This document shows, piece after piece, positions 38,568-46,800 of a stretch of 64,000 bases of DNA. The notes under the pieces were generated by a model that ran no database searches, was not told the origin of the DNA, and was given only the letters and a program-made list of their open reading frames with translations. Position numbers and translations under genes: made by a program. This stretch comes from a virus. The stretch lies in IMG/VR virus record IMGVR_UViG_3300047359_001782, positions 1-64,000 of that record. One strand, given 5' to 3'. The number at the start of each line of letters is the position of its first letter. Position 1 is the first letter of the stretch.

Positions 38568-41255
38568 ATGGCACAAGGAGTAATGGATAGGTTGACCTAT
38601 GAGCGGTTAGGGGTAATATTGACTGACGCTCCTGCGTACAAGGAAGCTGGTTCAAAATATAAAGATTTGATTAGGGTTCAAAATATGAGTTACGACTTAA
38701 CTCATCAATCGACAGATATTAAAGCTATTGGAGCCGATGAGCTAGTTACTAGAGATGGACAAAGCCCTGTTGTGAGGGCTCCAGACGTTTCTTGTGATAT
38801 AGGGTATTTATTTACCAACGGCCTTAACGAAAACAACATAGGGTTTCACTTGAGTAAAAATGGTAGTGTTTTAAAAAATTTTTTATTACAAAATCATACA
38901 GACGACATAAATATATTGATTGTTTCATCCAACAAAAATGAAAATGAAGATCTTGTCTTTTTGGAATCGGAGCAAGACTTTGAAAATTTCAATATAATAG
39001 GTATAGGTAATGCATTTTTATCTCGTTATGCATACAGCGCATCAATAGGGCAATTTGCATCTAGCACAATTTCTTATGGAGGGAGTAATATCCAGTTTGA
39101 TTTATATTCTGAACAAAATAGACCAAAGCTCCCTGCTGTAAAACTGGGAGCAAATAATATAAGGTCAGAAGAAGTGCTTGAGCTAGCTCCGGGAAAATTT
39201 ACAGACTTTCATCACTCTTTTGATAAAATATTTGACTCCCATGTTTCTCCTGAAATTTCCGCAATTTCTCCCGGAACGATTAACGCTACAATTTTCAAAA
39301 TTAACGGGGATAGGGGTGGCGCTGTCGTTGATTCCGTAAATGCCGCAATTCAAAATATAAATATAGATCTTCCTATTCCTCGCCAAGCAATTTATGGATT
39401 AGGAAGTAATTTTATATTTGACCGAAAATTAAAATTACCAATTATAGGCTCTTTGTCTATAGATATGATATTAAGAGAATACTCTCAGGATAAATTGGAC
39501 GGATTTTTAAACAAAACTAATACATATGACATAATTATCGATCATAAAATCGATCCTCTTTTGGCTGGTAATGAGGGAGATTTTTTCGCAGATGAAATTA
39601 GTGAGAAATTATACATAAACATAGGTGACTCAGAGTGGAAAAGTACTTCGCATGGGCAGGGCTCGACCGAAGAAAATACTTCAATAAGCTCTAGTCAAAA
39701 AGAGTACTTTTCTGGCGATTATAATTTTTATTATGCCAGAATAAAAGATTCTTTGTGGCTAAAGGTTCCTTTAGAGGAGAGTTTTTTCCAGGATCAAGAG
39801 GCGGATGTATTTCAGAAAATTTATCAAAATAATTACATTCATATTAAAACAGAGAGTTCTTGGGTCAAGTTTCTTGTTGAAGATCTGGTTTTAGATAATG
39901 ATCTAATTGAGGGACTATCTTTTGAATCTAAAAGTAAATTAGTTAATAATATAACATTTGAAATTAATAATGCTCAACTTCAAAATCAATCTTATAGTCA
40001 CGAAATAGGTTCTGATGTTATGGTAAGTTCAGCCCTATCTTTTGGGGTTTCTAGAGACGACGGTTTAAAACTTTACCCTCGGTTTTTAGCGAGAGTAGCT
40101 CCAGTTTGGGTGACTAATATAGATAATATAACACACGAAGAAAATGATGAATCGCCTTTAAATTACGATAAAAATATAGATCTTGGTGATAGTAAAGTTA
40201 GTTTTTCTTTAGGTGGAGCTGACTCGGAATACTTTGAGGTTCATCCGAATGGAAATATATTTTTTATAGAGAGTCCTGATTTTGAGATCAAATCTTCATA
40301 TGCTTTATCTGTAACGGCAACAAATGAATCCGGGCATTCATTGAAAAATATAAATGTTCAAATTGTAGATAAAGTTGATTCTAACCCTGTTTGGTCTTTA
40401 ACTGAAGAAACTATAAATCACCCAGAGGGCACAAATATAGTAGAGTACAATCAGGATTTAAATATAGACCCAACCCATGCTTTTTATGGATTGTCCGGAG
40501 AAGACAAAAAGTATTTCTCCCTTTCCTCTTCGGGAGAACTTTCTTTTAGGTTCACTCCTGATTTTGAGACTGCAATTAAAAAAGATTTTGATATATTTAT
40601 TACTGCCTATAATCAGTTTGGTAACACAAGTAAGTATCTTAATATACAAATAGTTAACGTTCAGGATGCGGCTCCCGAGTGGGTCTCTAGCACCGATTCC
40701 ATCAATGTCGAAAGAGGCTCCTTGTCTTCTTTATTAATATCAAGCGAGATAAAAGAATTTGAAGATTATCCAGTGTTTTATACTTTGTCTGGACCAGATT
40801 CGCATCTATTTGAAATATCCAGTACAGGTGAGATTAGATTTATCGGAGACCCTCATTTAGTCAATAAAACGGCACTTTATTTTGAAGCTAGAGTATTTAA
40901 CTCCGCAGGTTCATCGAGTAAACAGTTTAAAATTGAGATCAATCAGCTTATATCTTTTGAAAATAGCAGAGTAGTGTTTCAAAAAAATGAACAGGGAGAT
41001 TCTGTTAAGATTGGCGCTGTATTAAAGCAAAGATTATATCCTGCTTATATTTTCCAGGAAGATTATTCCGTTCCCAGTTTTGTTTATTTTGCTTTAACTG
41101 GGTACGGTTGGTTTCAGGTGCCATTAACTGAGTCAGAGTTTAACAGCGATGAGTCATTAAATTTTTACGAAGAAGGGGATAAAATCTTTACAGATAATTT
41201 TGTTCACATATATACTAACTCAGGCGGATGGATGAAAACCGCAATTACACAATAA
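38568..41255 (+). CDS. tail-tube-like protein with cadherin-like repeats
   Basis: 895 aa from ATG 38568 (ATG 38583 is possible). Residues 1-320 are homologous to the tail tube protein at 41310: IGYLFTNGLNENNIGFHL, IIGIGNAFLSRYAYSASIG and NIDLPIPRQAIYGLGSNF have direct counterparts there. Then repeated WLKVPL-type beta modules, and at about 507-800 three cadherin/Ig-like repeats (APVWVTNIDNI..., SNPVWSLTEETI..., AAPEWVSSTDSI...). C-terminal WFQVPL/WMKTAI modules follow. It may decorate the tail or be a minor tube subunit that binds host surfaces. Confidence 0.72.
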   Translation: MAQGVMDRLTYERLGVILTDAPAYKEAGSKYKDLIRVQNMSYDLTHQSTDIKAIGADELVTRDGQSPVVRAPDVSCDIGYLFTNGLNENNIGFHLSKNGSVLKNFLLQNHTDDINILIVSSNKNENEDLVFLESEQDFENFNIIGIGNAFLSRYAYSASIGQFASSTISYGGSNIQFDLYSEQNRPKLPAVKLGANNIRSEEVLELAPGKFTDFHHSFDKIFDSHVSPEISAISPGTINATIFKINGDRGGAVVDSVNAAIQNINIDLPIPRQAIYGLGSNFIFDRKLKLPIIGSLSIDMILREYSQDKLDGFLNKTNTYDIIIDHKIDPLLAGNEGDFFADEISEKLYINIGDSEWKSTSHGQGSTEENTSISSSQKEYFSGDYNFYYARIKDSLWLKVPLEESFFQDQEADVFQKIYQNNYIHIKTESSWVKFLVEDLVLDNDLIEGLSFESKSKLVNNITFEINNAQLQNQSYSHEIGSDVMVSSALSFGVSRDDGLKLYPRFLARVAPVWVTNIDNITHEENDESPLNYDKNIDLGDSKVSFSLGGADSEYFEVHPNGNIFFIESPDFEIKSSYALSVTATNESGHSLKNINVQIVDKVDSNPVWSLTEETINHPEGTNIVEYNQDLNIDPTHAFYGLSGEDKKYFSLSSSGELSFRFTPDFETAIKKDFDIFITAYNQFGNTSKYLNIQIVNVQDAAPEWVSSTDSINVERGSLSSLLISSEIKEFEDYPVFYTLSGPDSHLFEISSTGEIRFIGDPHLVNKTALYFEARVFNSAGSSSKQFKIEINQLISFENSRVVFQKNEQGDSVKIGAVLKQRLYPAYIFQEDYSVPSFVYFALTGYGWFQVPLTESEFNSDESLNFYEEGDKIFTDNFVHIYTNSGGWMKTAITQ

Positions 41256-41287
41256 AAAACCCCCTAATTTTCATTAGGAGGTTTTTT
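41254..41287. terminator. bidirectional rho-independent terminator
   Basis: 15-bp stem (AAAAAACCCCCTAAT / ATTAGGAGGTTTTTT, one mismatch), TTTC loop. A-tract on one side and T-tract on the other serve both convergent genes (38568-41255 and 41310-42584). Confidence 0.9.
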
Positions 41288-41309
41288 AAAATAGAGCTGT
41301 TAATTTAAA

Positions 41310-42584
41310 TTAAGCGAAATACTGATGTATTCCTGTGGCGTTTCTTGATCCAGAAATAAATAGTCCGTTTCCTGTATCTTGCGGTCCGCCGATTTGAGCT
41401 GTAAATGTTAAGTCTACTGTTTTATTATCTCCGATTGAGGAACTAAAGGATTCTCCTTCTAACCTTGCATTTCTAATAGTAAACAACATTGCAATGTCTC
41501 CGGTTCCGAATTGATCTGGCTCTCTTAATGTAAATTGTAAATCATGCTGTTCCTGATCAAAGAGAATGTCTGTAACATTACCTTCTTTTAAATCAGAAAG
41601 AATAGCGCTTACGGAAACATTAATATTTAATGGGAAATCCACAACTTTACTGTATCCATATGGATTTCCGAGTCTTTCAATAGTACTTCTTCCTACTGGA
41701 ATATCAATACTAAAACTCTGAATGTGAGCACTACCTGCATCATAATCTTTTTCTGGATCAGAAAAAGGAAGCGGCTCAAACAAACTGGCTCGACCTCCGT
41801 TACCTAATGCCATATGAATATCTCCTGGGCGTAAGCAAGAGACTCCTTCTTTACCAAAATCAATTTCACTGTCTACATCGTGAACTCCGCTAATCGCAGG
41901 AGGAATAGAAAACTCTCCCCCTGTCATTGGAATACCAAATTGATTGTTGATTGCCGGAAGCTCAAGGTCTTGAGTTCCTGTATAACTTCTTAAATTAAAT
42001 CCGTCAATTGTAACAGAGGCTGTTGGCATTCCACCTACAGAAGCTTCAACTGAATAGTTTGTAACAAAACCATTTCCAAGAGCTATTACATTTTTAAGGG
42101 ACTCATCATCTTCGTTTCCTACTGCATCTGTACCCTCTTGAGTCGTGATGATGAAAAAGTTTTTTCCTCCTGGGTTTTCCGCATCTTCAGTTCTTCCAAG
42201 AAGAATATCTCCTGCAATCGCTGATGTAGCTCCGTCAACGTTCATTCCTAGAATTTTTTCATTAATACCATTAGTTAGATAATATGAAAAATCTAATGTC
42301 ACTGTGGGGGGCTCAAGAGATACGGAATCAATTCTGGCTAGTTGGCCAAACTGATTAACGTCTTCTCTGTTTACTGTAAAACTATAATTTGCACTTTGAA
42401 CTCTGCGTAATTGCATAATTCCAGTGCGTATCTCTCCTCCTGCAGAAACAGCTTCTGCTTTGGTAGAGTATCCGGTTTTTGTGTTCCAATTGTCGCTTGA
42501 TACGCTGTAGTGATTACCTGTGGCATCAACTGTTCCAGCGTATAACGCCTCGCTTTGATAAATTACTCTTGCTCTATTTGCCAT
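41310..42584 (-). CDS. major tail (tube) protein
   Basis: 424 aa. Position next to connector genes, long beta-rich sequence and four paralogous domains in this window suggest the tail tube subunit. Conserved blocks: SANYSFTVNREDVNQFGQLARI, FSYYLTNGINEKILGM, IALGNGFVTNYSVEASVGGMPTASVTIDG and SIDIPVGRSTIERLGNPYGYS. A TATATAAAATATT block lies just before the ATG in the position of the GTGTA element. Likely highly expressed late. Confidence 0.68.
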   Translation of the reverse strand: MANRARVIYQSEALYAGTVDATGNHYSVSSDNWNTKTGYSTKAEAVSAGGEIRTGIMQLRRVQSANYSFTVNREDVNQFGQLARIDSVSLEPPTVTLDFSYYLTNGINEKILGMNVDGATSAIAGDILLGRTEDAENPGGKNFFIITTQEGTDAVGNEDDESLKNVIALGNGFVTNYSVEASVGGMPTASVTIDGFNLRSYTGTQDLELPAINNQFGIPMTGGEFSIPPAISGVHDVDSEIDFGKEGVSCLRPGDIHMALGNGGRASLFEPLPFSDPEKDYDAGSAHIQSFSIDIPVGRSTIERLGNPYGYSKVVDFPLNINVSVSAILSDLKEGNVTDILFDQEQHDLQFTLREPDQFGTGDIAMLFTIRNARLEGESFSSSIGDNKTVDLTFTAQIGGPQDTGNGLFISGSRNATGIHQYFA

Positions 42585-42648
42585 AATATTTTATATATGA
42601 AGTTAAATTTCTGTTTAAAATTACATTTTTTATGTTATAAAGGGAACT

Positions 42649-43497
42649 TTATTGTCTTGGAAATCTTAAATTGGTTATTTCAAAATCTAAAAATCCAATA
42701 AATAATGATTGATCTATGTTTTTGTTTATTCTGTCACTAAGTTTAGATGCTCTCACATCTTCTATATGAAAAAGGTTTGTATTTTTTTGAGAAGCAAGTG
42801 TTTTATAGTTGAATCCAGATGCATCTCCAAATTCATTTAATGGGTAATCGGAGAATTCTAATTTTGAGAAAACTTCATTTTTTGAGTCTGAGAATGCAGA
42901 TAAAGCCCCATCAAGCTGAAAAGTATTTTCTGCAAAAATTACGCATCTTATATTTGTCGTCGTTTTATCTTCACCTCCAAACGCAAAAGCTTCGTTCTGC
43001 ACTAATTCTGGATTTACAAAAATTGCAGGTACAACTTGTTTGTGAGGAGCTATGCCGGAAGAGTCTTGCTTGAATCTTCCGTTCGAATCAAATTTACTTT
43101 CAACTATAAGCTGCTCTTCTGTTTGGTTGGTTATGTAGAAATTAAATTCTTTTACAGAATATTGCCCGCTTAATGTCATATTATCTGCCCCAAAAGAAGA
43201 ATCTAATATTACTCGTCCATCATCAAAATCTAATATTAAACCGTTGTCTCCTCTTTCCATAAAGACTCCATCGTTGTAAATTCCGCTAGGTACTTGCGCT
43301 CCTTCAACGCTTTCATCAAAAACCCACTGTTTATGAGGGCTGCTATAAGTGACAAATTCGTCTCCAAGTTGATCGTCTGTAGCCATTGGATAAAGAGAAG
43401 ACGCATAATTTTGATAAGCTTCCGCTTTGTTTGTGATGAAATTATCAGCCCAAAGCATGAAGCTTGTAGTTAATTCGTGTTGGAATTGCGGTTTCAT
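42649..43497 (-). CDS. structural/tail completion protein, unknown (282 aa)
   Basis: FQHELTTSFMLWADNFITNKAEAYQNY at the N-terminus and a C-terminal SLFIGFLDFEITNLRFPR. It lies between the tail tube gene and two connector/completion-type genes, so a neck or tail-terminator role is likely. The family is not recognised beyond phages. Confidence 0.5.
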   Translation of the reverse strand: MKPQFQHELTTSFMLWADNFITNKAEAYQNYASSLYPMATDDQLGDEFVTYSSPHKQWVFDESVEGAQVPSGIYNDGVFMERGDNGLILDFDDGRVILDSSFGADNMTLSGQYSVKEFNFYITNQTEEQLIVESKFDSNGRFKQDSSGIAPHKQVVPAIFVNPELVQNEAFAFGGEDKTTTNIRCVIFAENTFQLDGALSAFSDSKNEVFSKLEFSDYPLNEFGDASGFNYKTLASQKNTNLFHIEDVRASKLSDRINKNIDQSLFIGFLDFEITNLRFPRQ

Positions 43498-43499
43498 TT

Positions 43500-44123
43500 T
43501 TAAAAGTTTTTCGCGGAAACTCTTGAAGCTTCAATTGAATTTAAATTATCTTCAAATTTTGATAGAATATCTTTAATATATGGTATTCTAACCATTCCTC
43601 CTGAGCTTTTATTTTTGTTTTGGAAGCCTGCTCCAGATCGACTGGTTGCGCTCAACTTATTCATGTACTGACCGAGATTAGGGATTCCTCTACCTTCTAT
43701 TTCTCTGAGCCAGCTAGCTCCATTTGACCAAGGCATAGGGGTGCTTGAATATAACTCTTGTAAGGAAGGGGATGTTACAATATATGTCCAAATGAAACCA
43801 TGCATTCCTATGCTTCTGTTTTTTATAAAAATATTTGTCTGTTCAAGTAGATTAGATAAAGGGCTAATTGGGTCAACCCCTTCTTGAAAACCTATAAACC
43901 CATATAGATTTCCCTCTGGCAAAGTATTGGTGATATTCGAAGCGCCTGAGCCCGCCTTAAGTTCTCTAGTGACAGGGTGGCTTTGAAAGTCCCTAATCAT
44001 TTGATTTTTTACGTTCCTAAATTGCTTTTCAATAATCAATCTTGCCTGCACAAGCAGATCTTTATCTTTTTTTACTTGAGATTTTACTGAATTTCTAATT
44101 GATCTACTGAGTGCTTTGGCCAT
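43500..44123 (-). CDS. tail completion protein (HK97 gp10-like)
   Basis: 207 aa. N-terminal long helix (LVQARLIIEKQFRNVKNQMIRDF) and FQSHPVTRELKAGSGASNITNTLPEGNLYGFIGF resemble tail-completion/neck proteins. Overlaps the next gene by 20 nt in the neck-gene operon. Confidence 0.55.
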   Translation of the reverse strand: MAKALSRSIRNSVKSQVKKDKDLLVQARLIIEKQFRNVKNQMIRDFQSHPVTRELKAGSGASNITNTLPEGNLYGFIGFQEGVDPISPLSNLLEQTNIFIKNRSIGMHGFIWTYIVTSPSLQELYSSTPMPWSNGASWLREIEGRGIPNLGQYMNKLSATSRSGAGFQNKNKSSGGMVRIPYIKDILSKFEDNLNSIEASRVSAKNF

Positions 44124-44583
44124 TTTGTTCTATTGGTCTTAAAAATAATGTTATGAATTGAACTTTGTCAAAAAGCCCATGAGCTCTAGGGTCAGATTCT
44201 ACATGAAACATTCTTCCATCTAATTCTACTCTTTTCGCTTCTTTTAAATAATCATAATCCTCCAGTTTTAATTTTATTCTGACTACGCTACTAGGATCGG
44301 GCCTATTAACTTTTATTTGTGTTCCCGCTTCTCCAAATTGCTCAAGAGTTCTGTCGGTGTCATACCTTATTCTTGCTTTAAAAACTTTTTTAACAGGAAC
44401 GTTTTGTACGCTAGGGGTCGATTTTCCAGAATTTCCGTATAGATAATTGTAATTAGGGTCTGTACTTATAATTACTTTCTTAGCTTCTTTGTAAACAATA
44501 ATATCCCTTCCGAATGTATCATGAAGGTTAAGTAAGTTTTCGGCAATACTCTCTTTTTCTTCAGCTGAAAAGAAATCTGTCAT
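44104..44583 (-). CDS. head-tail connector/head closure-like protein
   Basis: 159 aa from ATG 44583, which carries the GTGTA element at -14 (an upstream in-frame start exists at 44604). Beta-rich with DPNYNYLYGNSG, ARIRYDTDRTLEQFGEAGTQIKV and KEAKRVELDGRMFHVESDPRAHGLFDKVQF, a pattern seen in head-tail joining proteins of long-tailed phages. Lead gene of the minus-strand neck/tail operon. Confidence 0.55.
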   Translation of the reverse strand: MTDFFSAEEKESIAENLLNLHDTFGRDIIVYKEAKKVIISTDPNYNYLYGNSGKSTPSVQNVPVKKVFKARIRYDTDRTLEQFGEAGTQIKVNRPDPSSVVRIKLKLEDYDYLKEAKRVELDGRMFHVESDPRAHGLFDKVQFITLFLRPIEQNGQSTQ

Positions 44584-44592
44584 GAATAGATT

Positions 44593-44597
44593 TACAC
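44593..44597 (-). promoter_or_regulatory. GTGTA element, 14 nt before ATG 44583
   Basis: Minus strand reads GTGTAAATCTATTC then ATG. Confidence 0.55.
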
Positions 44598-44612
44598 TAA
44601 ACATTATTTTTT

Positions 44613-44617
44613 GTGTA
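44613..44617 (+). promoter_or_regulatory. GTGTA element upstream of the plus-strand tail operon
   Basis: GTGTATCTC 43 nt before ATG 44656, with AAAGG 8 nt before the ATG; here a leader with a Shine-Dalgarno sequence is predicted. Confidence 0.4.
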
Positions 44618-44655
44618 TCTCATTGTAGGCACAAGGTCAAATAAAGGTAAAATTA

Positions 44656-44943
44656 ATGGAAGCAGAAGACATTTTTAAAAAATGTTATCACAGGAATACA
44701 GTCTCCTTATTTAAAGGATTTCTGATTATTCTTGAGGATTTATATAAAGAGCATCAAATAAGTTTTGATAAGTTAAAGGATAATCTCCCAGAGGGTTGCA
44801 TGCCTGTTGTTGATCAGGCCGATTATTTCAGCGAAGAGAAATTAAAACATCTTCGAAAAAAAACTTTAGATATTGGCAATGAAACTATTAGAAATATCGA
44901 GAGCGAATTAGATAATTATACTATAGGATTTACATTTAAATAA
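44656..44943 (+). CDS. hypothetical tail-operon protein (95 aa)
   Basis: Acidic helical protein of unknown function; first gene of the plus-strand tail operon, 2 nt before the chaperone candidate. It may be an early chaperone or regulator. Confidence 0.6.
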   Translation: MEAEDIFKKCYHRNTVSLFKGFLIILEDLYKEHQISFDKLKDNLPEGCMPVVDQADYFSEEKLKHLRKKTLDIGNETIRNIESELDNYTIGFTFK

Positions 44944-44945
44944 TC

Positions 44946-45770
44946 ATGACAGAATCAGCAACAAAAGAAAAATTAGAAACAATGGACGATACTCGAAAAA
45001 AGCTGAGAGAAATCTACAGCTTCACTTTTGAGAAAGAAGAAAAAACGAAAAGGACCGAGACTAGCGAAGTCACTAATCCTGAAACTGGCGAAAAGGAAGA
45101 GGTCTCTGTAACTAAAGAGGTTTCTGAAAAAGTTCCATACAGAATTATAATGAAGCAGCCTACACGAAGGCAAATTGAAGAAGCTGAATTAGAGTTTAGT
45201 GTTGAAATGAGTAACTGCATTAAAAAAGGTGTTCTTACGAAAGCTATGTTAGCTAAGAAATACAGTGATACCGGAGGTTTATTGGCGGAAGATGACGCAA
45301 AAGCTTTAACTAAAATGTATGTTTCTTATGGAGAGCTATCTCAAGAAAGCGAAAAACTAAATGTAAAAACTACTGGGCGCACAGAAAAAGATGACGCAAG
45401 AATTAAAGAAATATCTGGTGAAATCTCGTTGTTAAGAAAAGATATTATTAATGTAGAAACTTCGTACGCTAATTTATTTAATCACACGGCAGACGTTCGT
45501 GCGGAAAATAAAGTGATTCAGTGGTATATTTTAAATTTAACACATATTCAAAAAGATGATGAAGATAGCTCTAAGCCTTTGTTTGAAGGTAGAGATTTTG
45601 AAGATAAGCTTCAGCGTTACTACGAACTAGAAGAAGAAGGCGACGAAGTTTATGATATAATCGGTGGAAAAATTGCAGCTTTATTTAGCTTTTGGTATTA
45701 TAGTTCTGGCGCCGTGACTAGAGCCGACTTCGAAAAACTTGATAGCGATATCGAAGAAGGTAATATATAA
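44946..45770 (+). CDS. tail assembly chaperone candidate (gpG-like position)
   Basis: 274 aa, charged and helical, with KVPYRIIMKQPTRRQIEEAELEFSVEMSNCI. By position (between the connector region and the tape measure) it is likely a tail assembly chaperone. It ends in TAA; the next gene begins in the same frame after a single further codon. Confidence 0.55.
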   Translation: MTESATKEKLETMDDTRKKLREIYSFTFEKEEKTKRTETSEVTNPETGEKEEVSVTKEVSEKVPYRIIMKQPTRRQIEEAELEFSVEMSNCIKKGVLTKAMLAKKYSDTGGLLAEDDAKALTKMYVSYGELSQESEKLNVKTTGRTEKDDARIKEISGEISLLRKDIINVETSYANLFNHTADVRAENKVIQWYILNLTHIQKDDEDSSKPLFEGRDFEDKLQRYYELEEEGDEVYDIIGGKIAALFSFWYYSSGAVTRADFEKLDSDIEEGNI

Positions 45771-45773
45771 TAT

Positions 45774-46760
45774 GTGGAAACCACAAGGCGCAGAAGAGTA
45801 TTTAGGGATGTAGTCAGAGGTTATTCCACTACAGTTCTAGACGACAAAGTCGTATACATTAAGCATCTTACTCCTCATGATCAGGTAGAGCTTGAGGAAA
45901 TAGAGGAACGTTATTTCGAATCTGCGAAGAAGAGAGGTGTCCCAACCGAACAGGATATGCTTGACTATCTAAAGGAAGAGGGGCAATGGACGGAAGAGGA
46001 TGAAAGAATTATCACTGAAAAAACTTTATATGTTGAAAACTTAAAAACAACATTAACTAAATTAGTTTTAAAAGCTGAAATTGATCAACAGAAAAAGGTA
46101 ATTGAAGAAGAAAGCTCTATTCTTACTCGCAAACAAAACGAAAAAATTAATTTAATTGGCAATACTTGCGAAAGATATGCAAAAGAAAGATTAAATGATT
46201 TTTATATGATTTATTCTTTTTATAAAGATGAAGATATGAGTTGTAAGTTGTTTAGTGAGAACGAGTTTGATGAATTAGAAAACGAAGATATAAAGCTTGT
46301 TATAAATAAATATAATCAAGTATTCGAAGGATTCTCAGAAGAAAATATACAATATACTGTTCTTGAAGATTTTTATAATCCTTATCTTAGTTTTGCTGAG
46401 GACAGTCTTCAATTTTACGGAAAACCATTTTGTGAGTTAACATATAATCAAATAAGATTAATCGTTTATACTAGAGTATTTAAAAATATATTTGACACAA
46501 ATGAAAATATACCAGAAAAAATAAGAAAAGATCCTGCGAAACTTTTAGAATTTGGTAGTAGCTCAAGAGAAGAAAGAGAAAAAATAAAAGATAAAGTGAC
46601 GAGCGGGGACGGAGGTACTATTGTTGGGGCCAAAAAAGAAGATTATGATCGATTGGGAATAGAAAGACCTACTGGCAGCGTTAATTTACATGAAGAAGCC
46701 AAAAAGAAAGGTGGTAGCCTTAACATGGAGGATTTAATGAAATTGCACGGAGTCGTTTAA
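45774..46760 (+). CDS. tail assembly chaperone candidate (gpT-like position), GTG start
   Basis: 328 aa. FRDVVRGYSTTVLDDKVVYIKHLTPHDQVELEEIEERYFESAKKRGVPTEQDML then IGNTCERYAKERLNDFYMIYSFYKD. The start is GTG; an ATG two bases earlier is out of frame and stops after 13 codons. Same frame as the preceding gene, separated only by TAA-TAT, so readthrough could produce a 600-residue fusion. Confidence 0.55.
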   Translation: METTRRRRVFRDVVRGYSTTVLDDKVVYIKHLTPHDQVELEEIEERYFESAKKRGVPTEQDMLDYLKEEGQWTEEDERIITEKTLYVENLKTTLTKLVLKAEIDQQKKVIEEESSILTRKQNEKINLIGNTCERYAKERLNDFYMIYSFYKDEDMSCKLFSENEFDELENEDIKLVINKYNQVFEGFSEENIQYTVLEDFYNPYLSFAEDSLQFYGKPFCELTYNQIRLIVYTRVFKNIFDTNENIPEKIRKDPAKLLEFGSSSREEREKIKDKVTSGDGGTIVGAKKEDYDRLGIERPTGSVNLHEEAKKKGGSLNMEDLMKLHGVV

Positions 46761-46766
46761 TTTTTA

Positions 46767-46771
46767 GTGTA
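46767..46771 (+). promoter_or_regulatory. GTGTA element upstream of the tape measure gene
   Basis: GTGTATAGATACC 34 nt before ATG 46801, with AAGGA motifs before the ATG; predicted leadered late transcript. Confidence 0.4.
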
Positions 46772-46800
46772 TAGATACCTTATCTAAGGAATAAGGAAAA

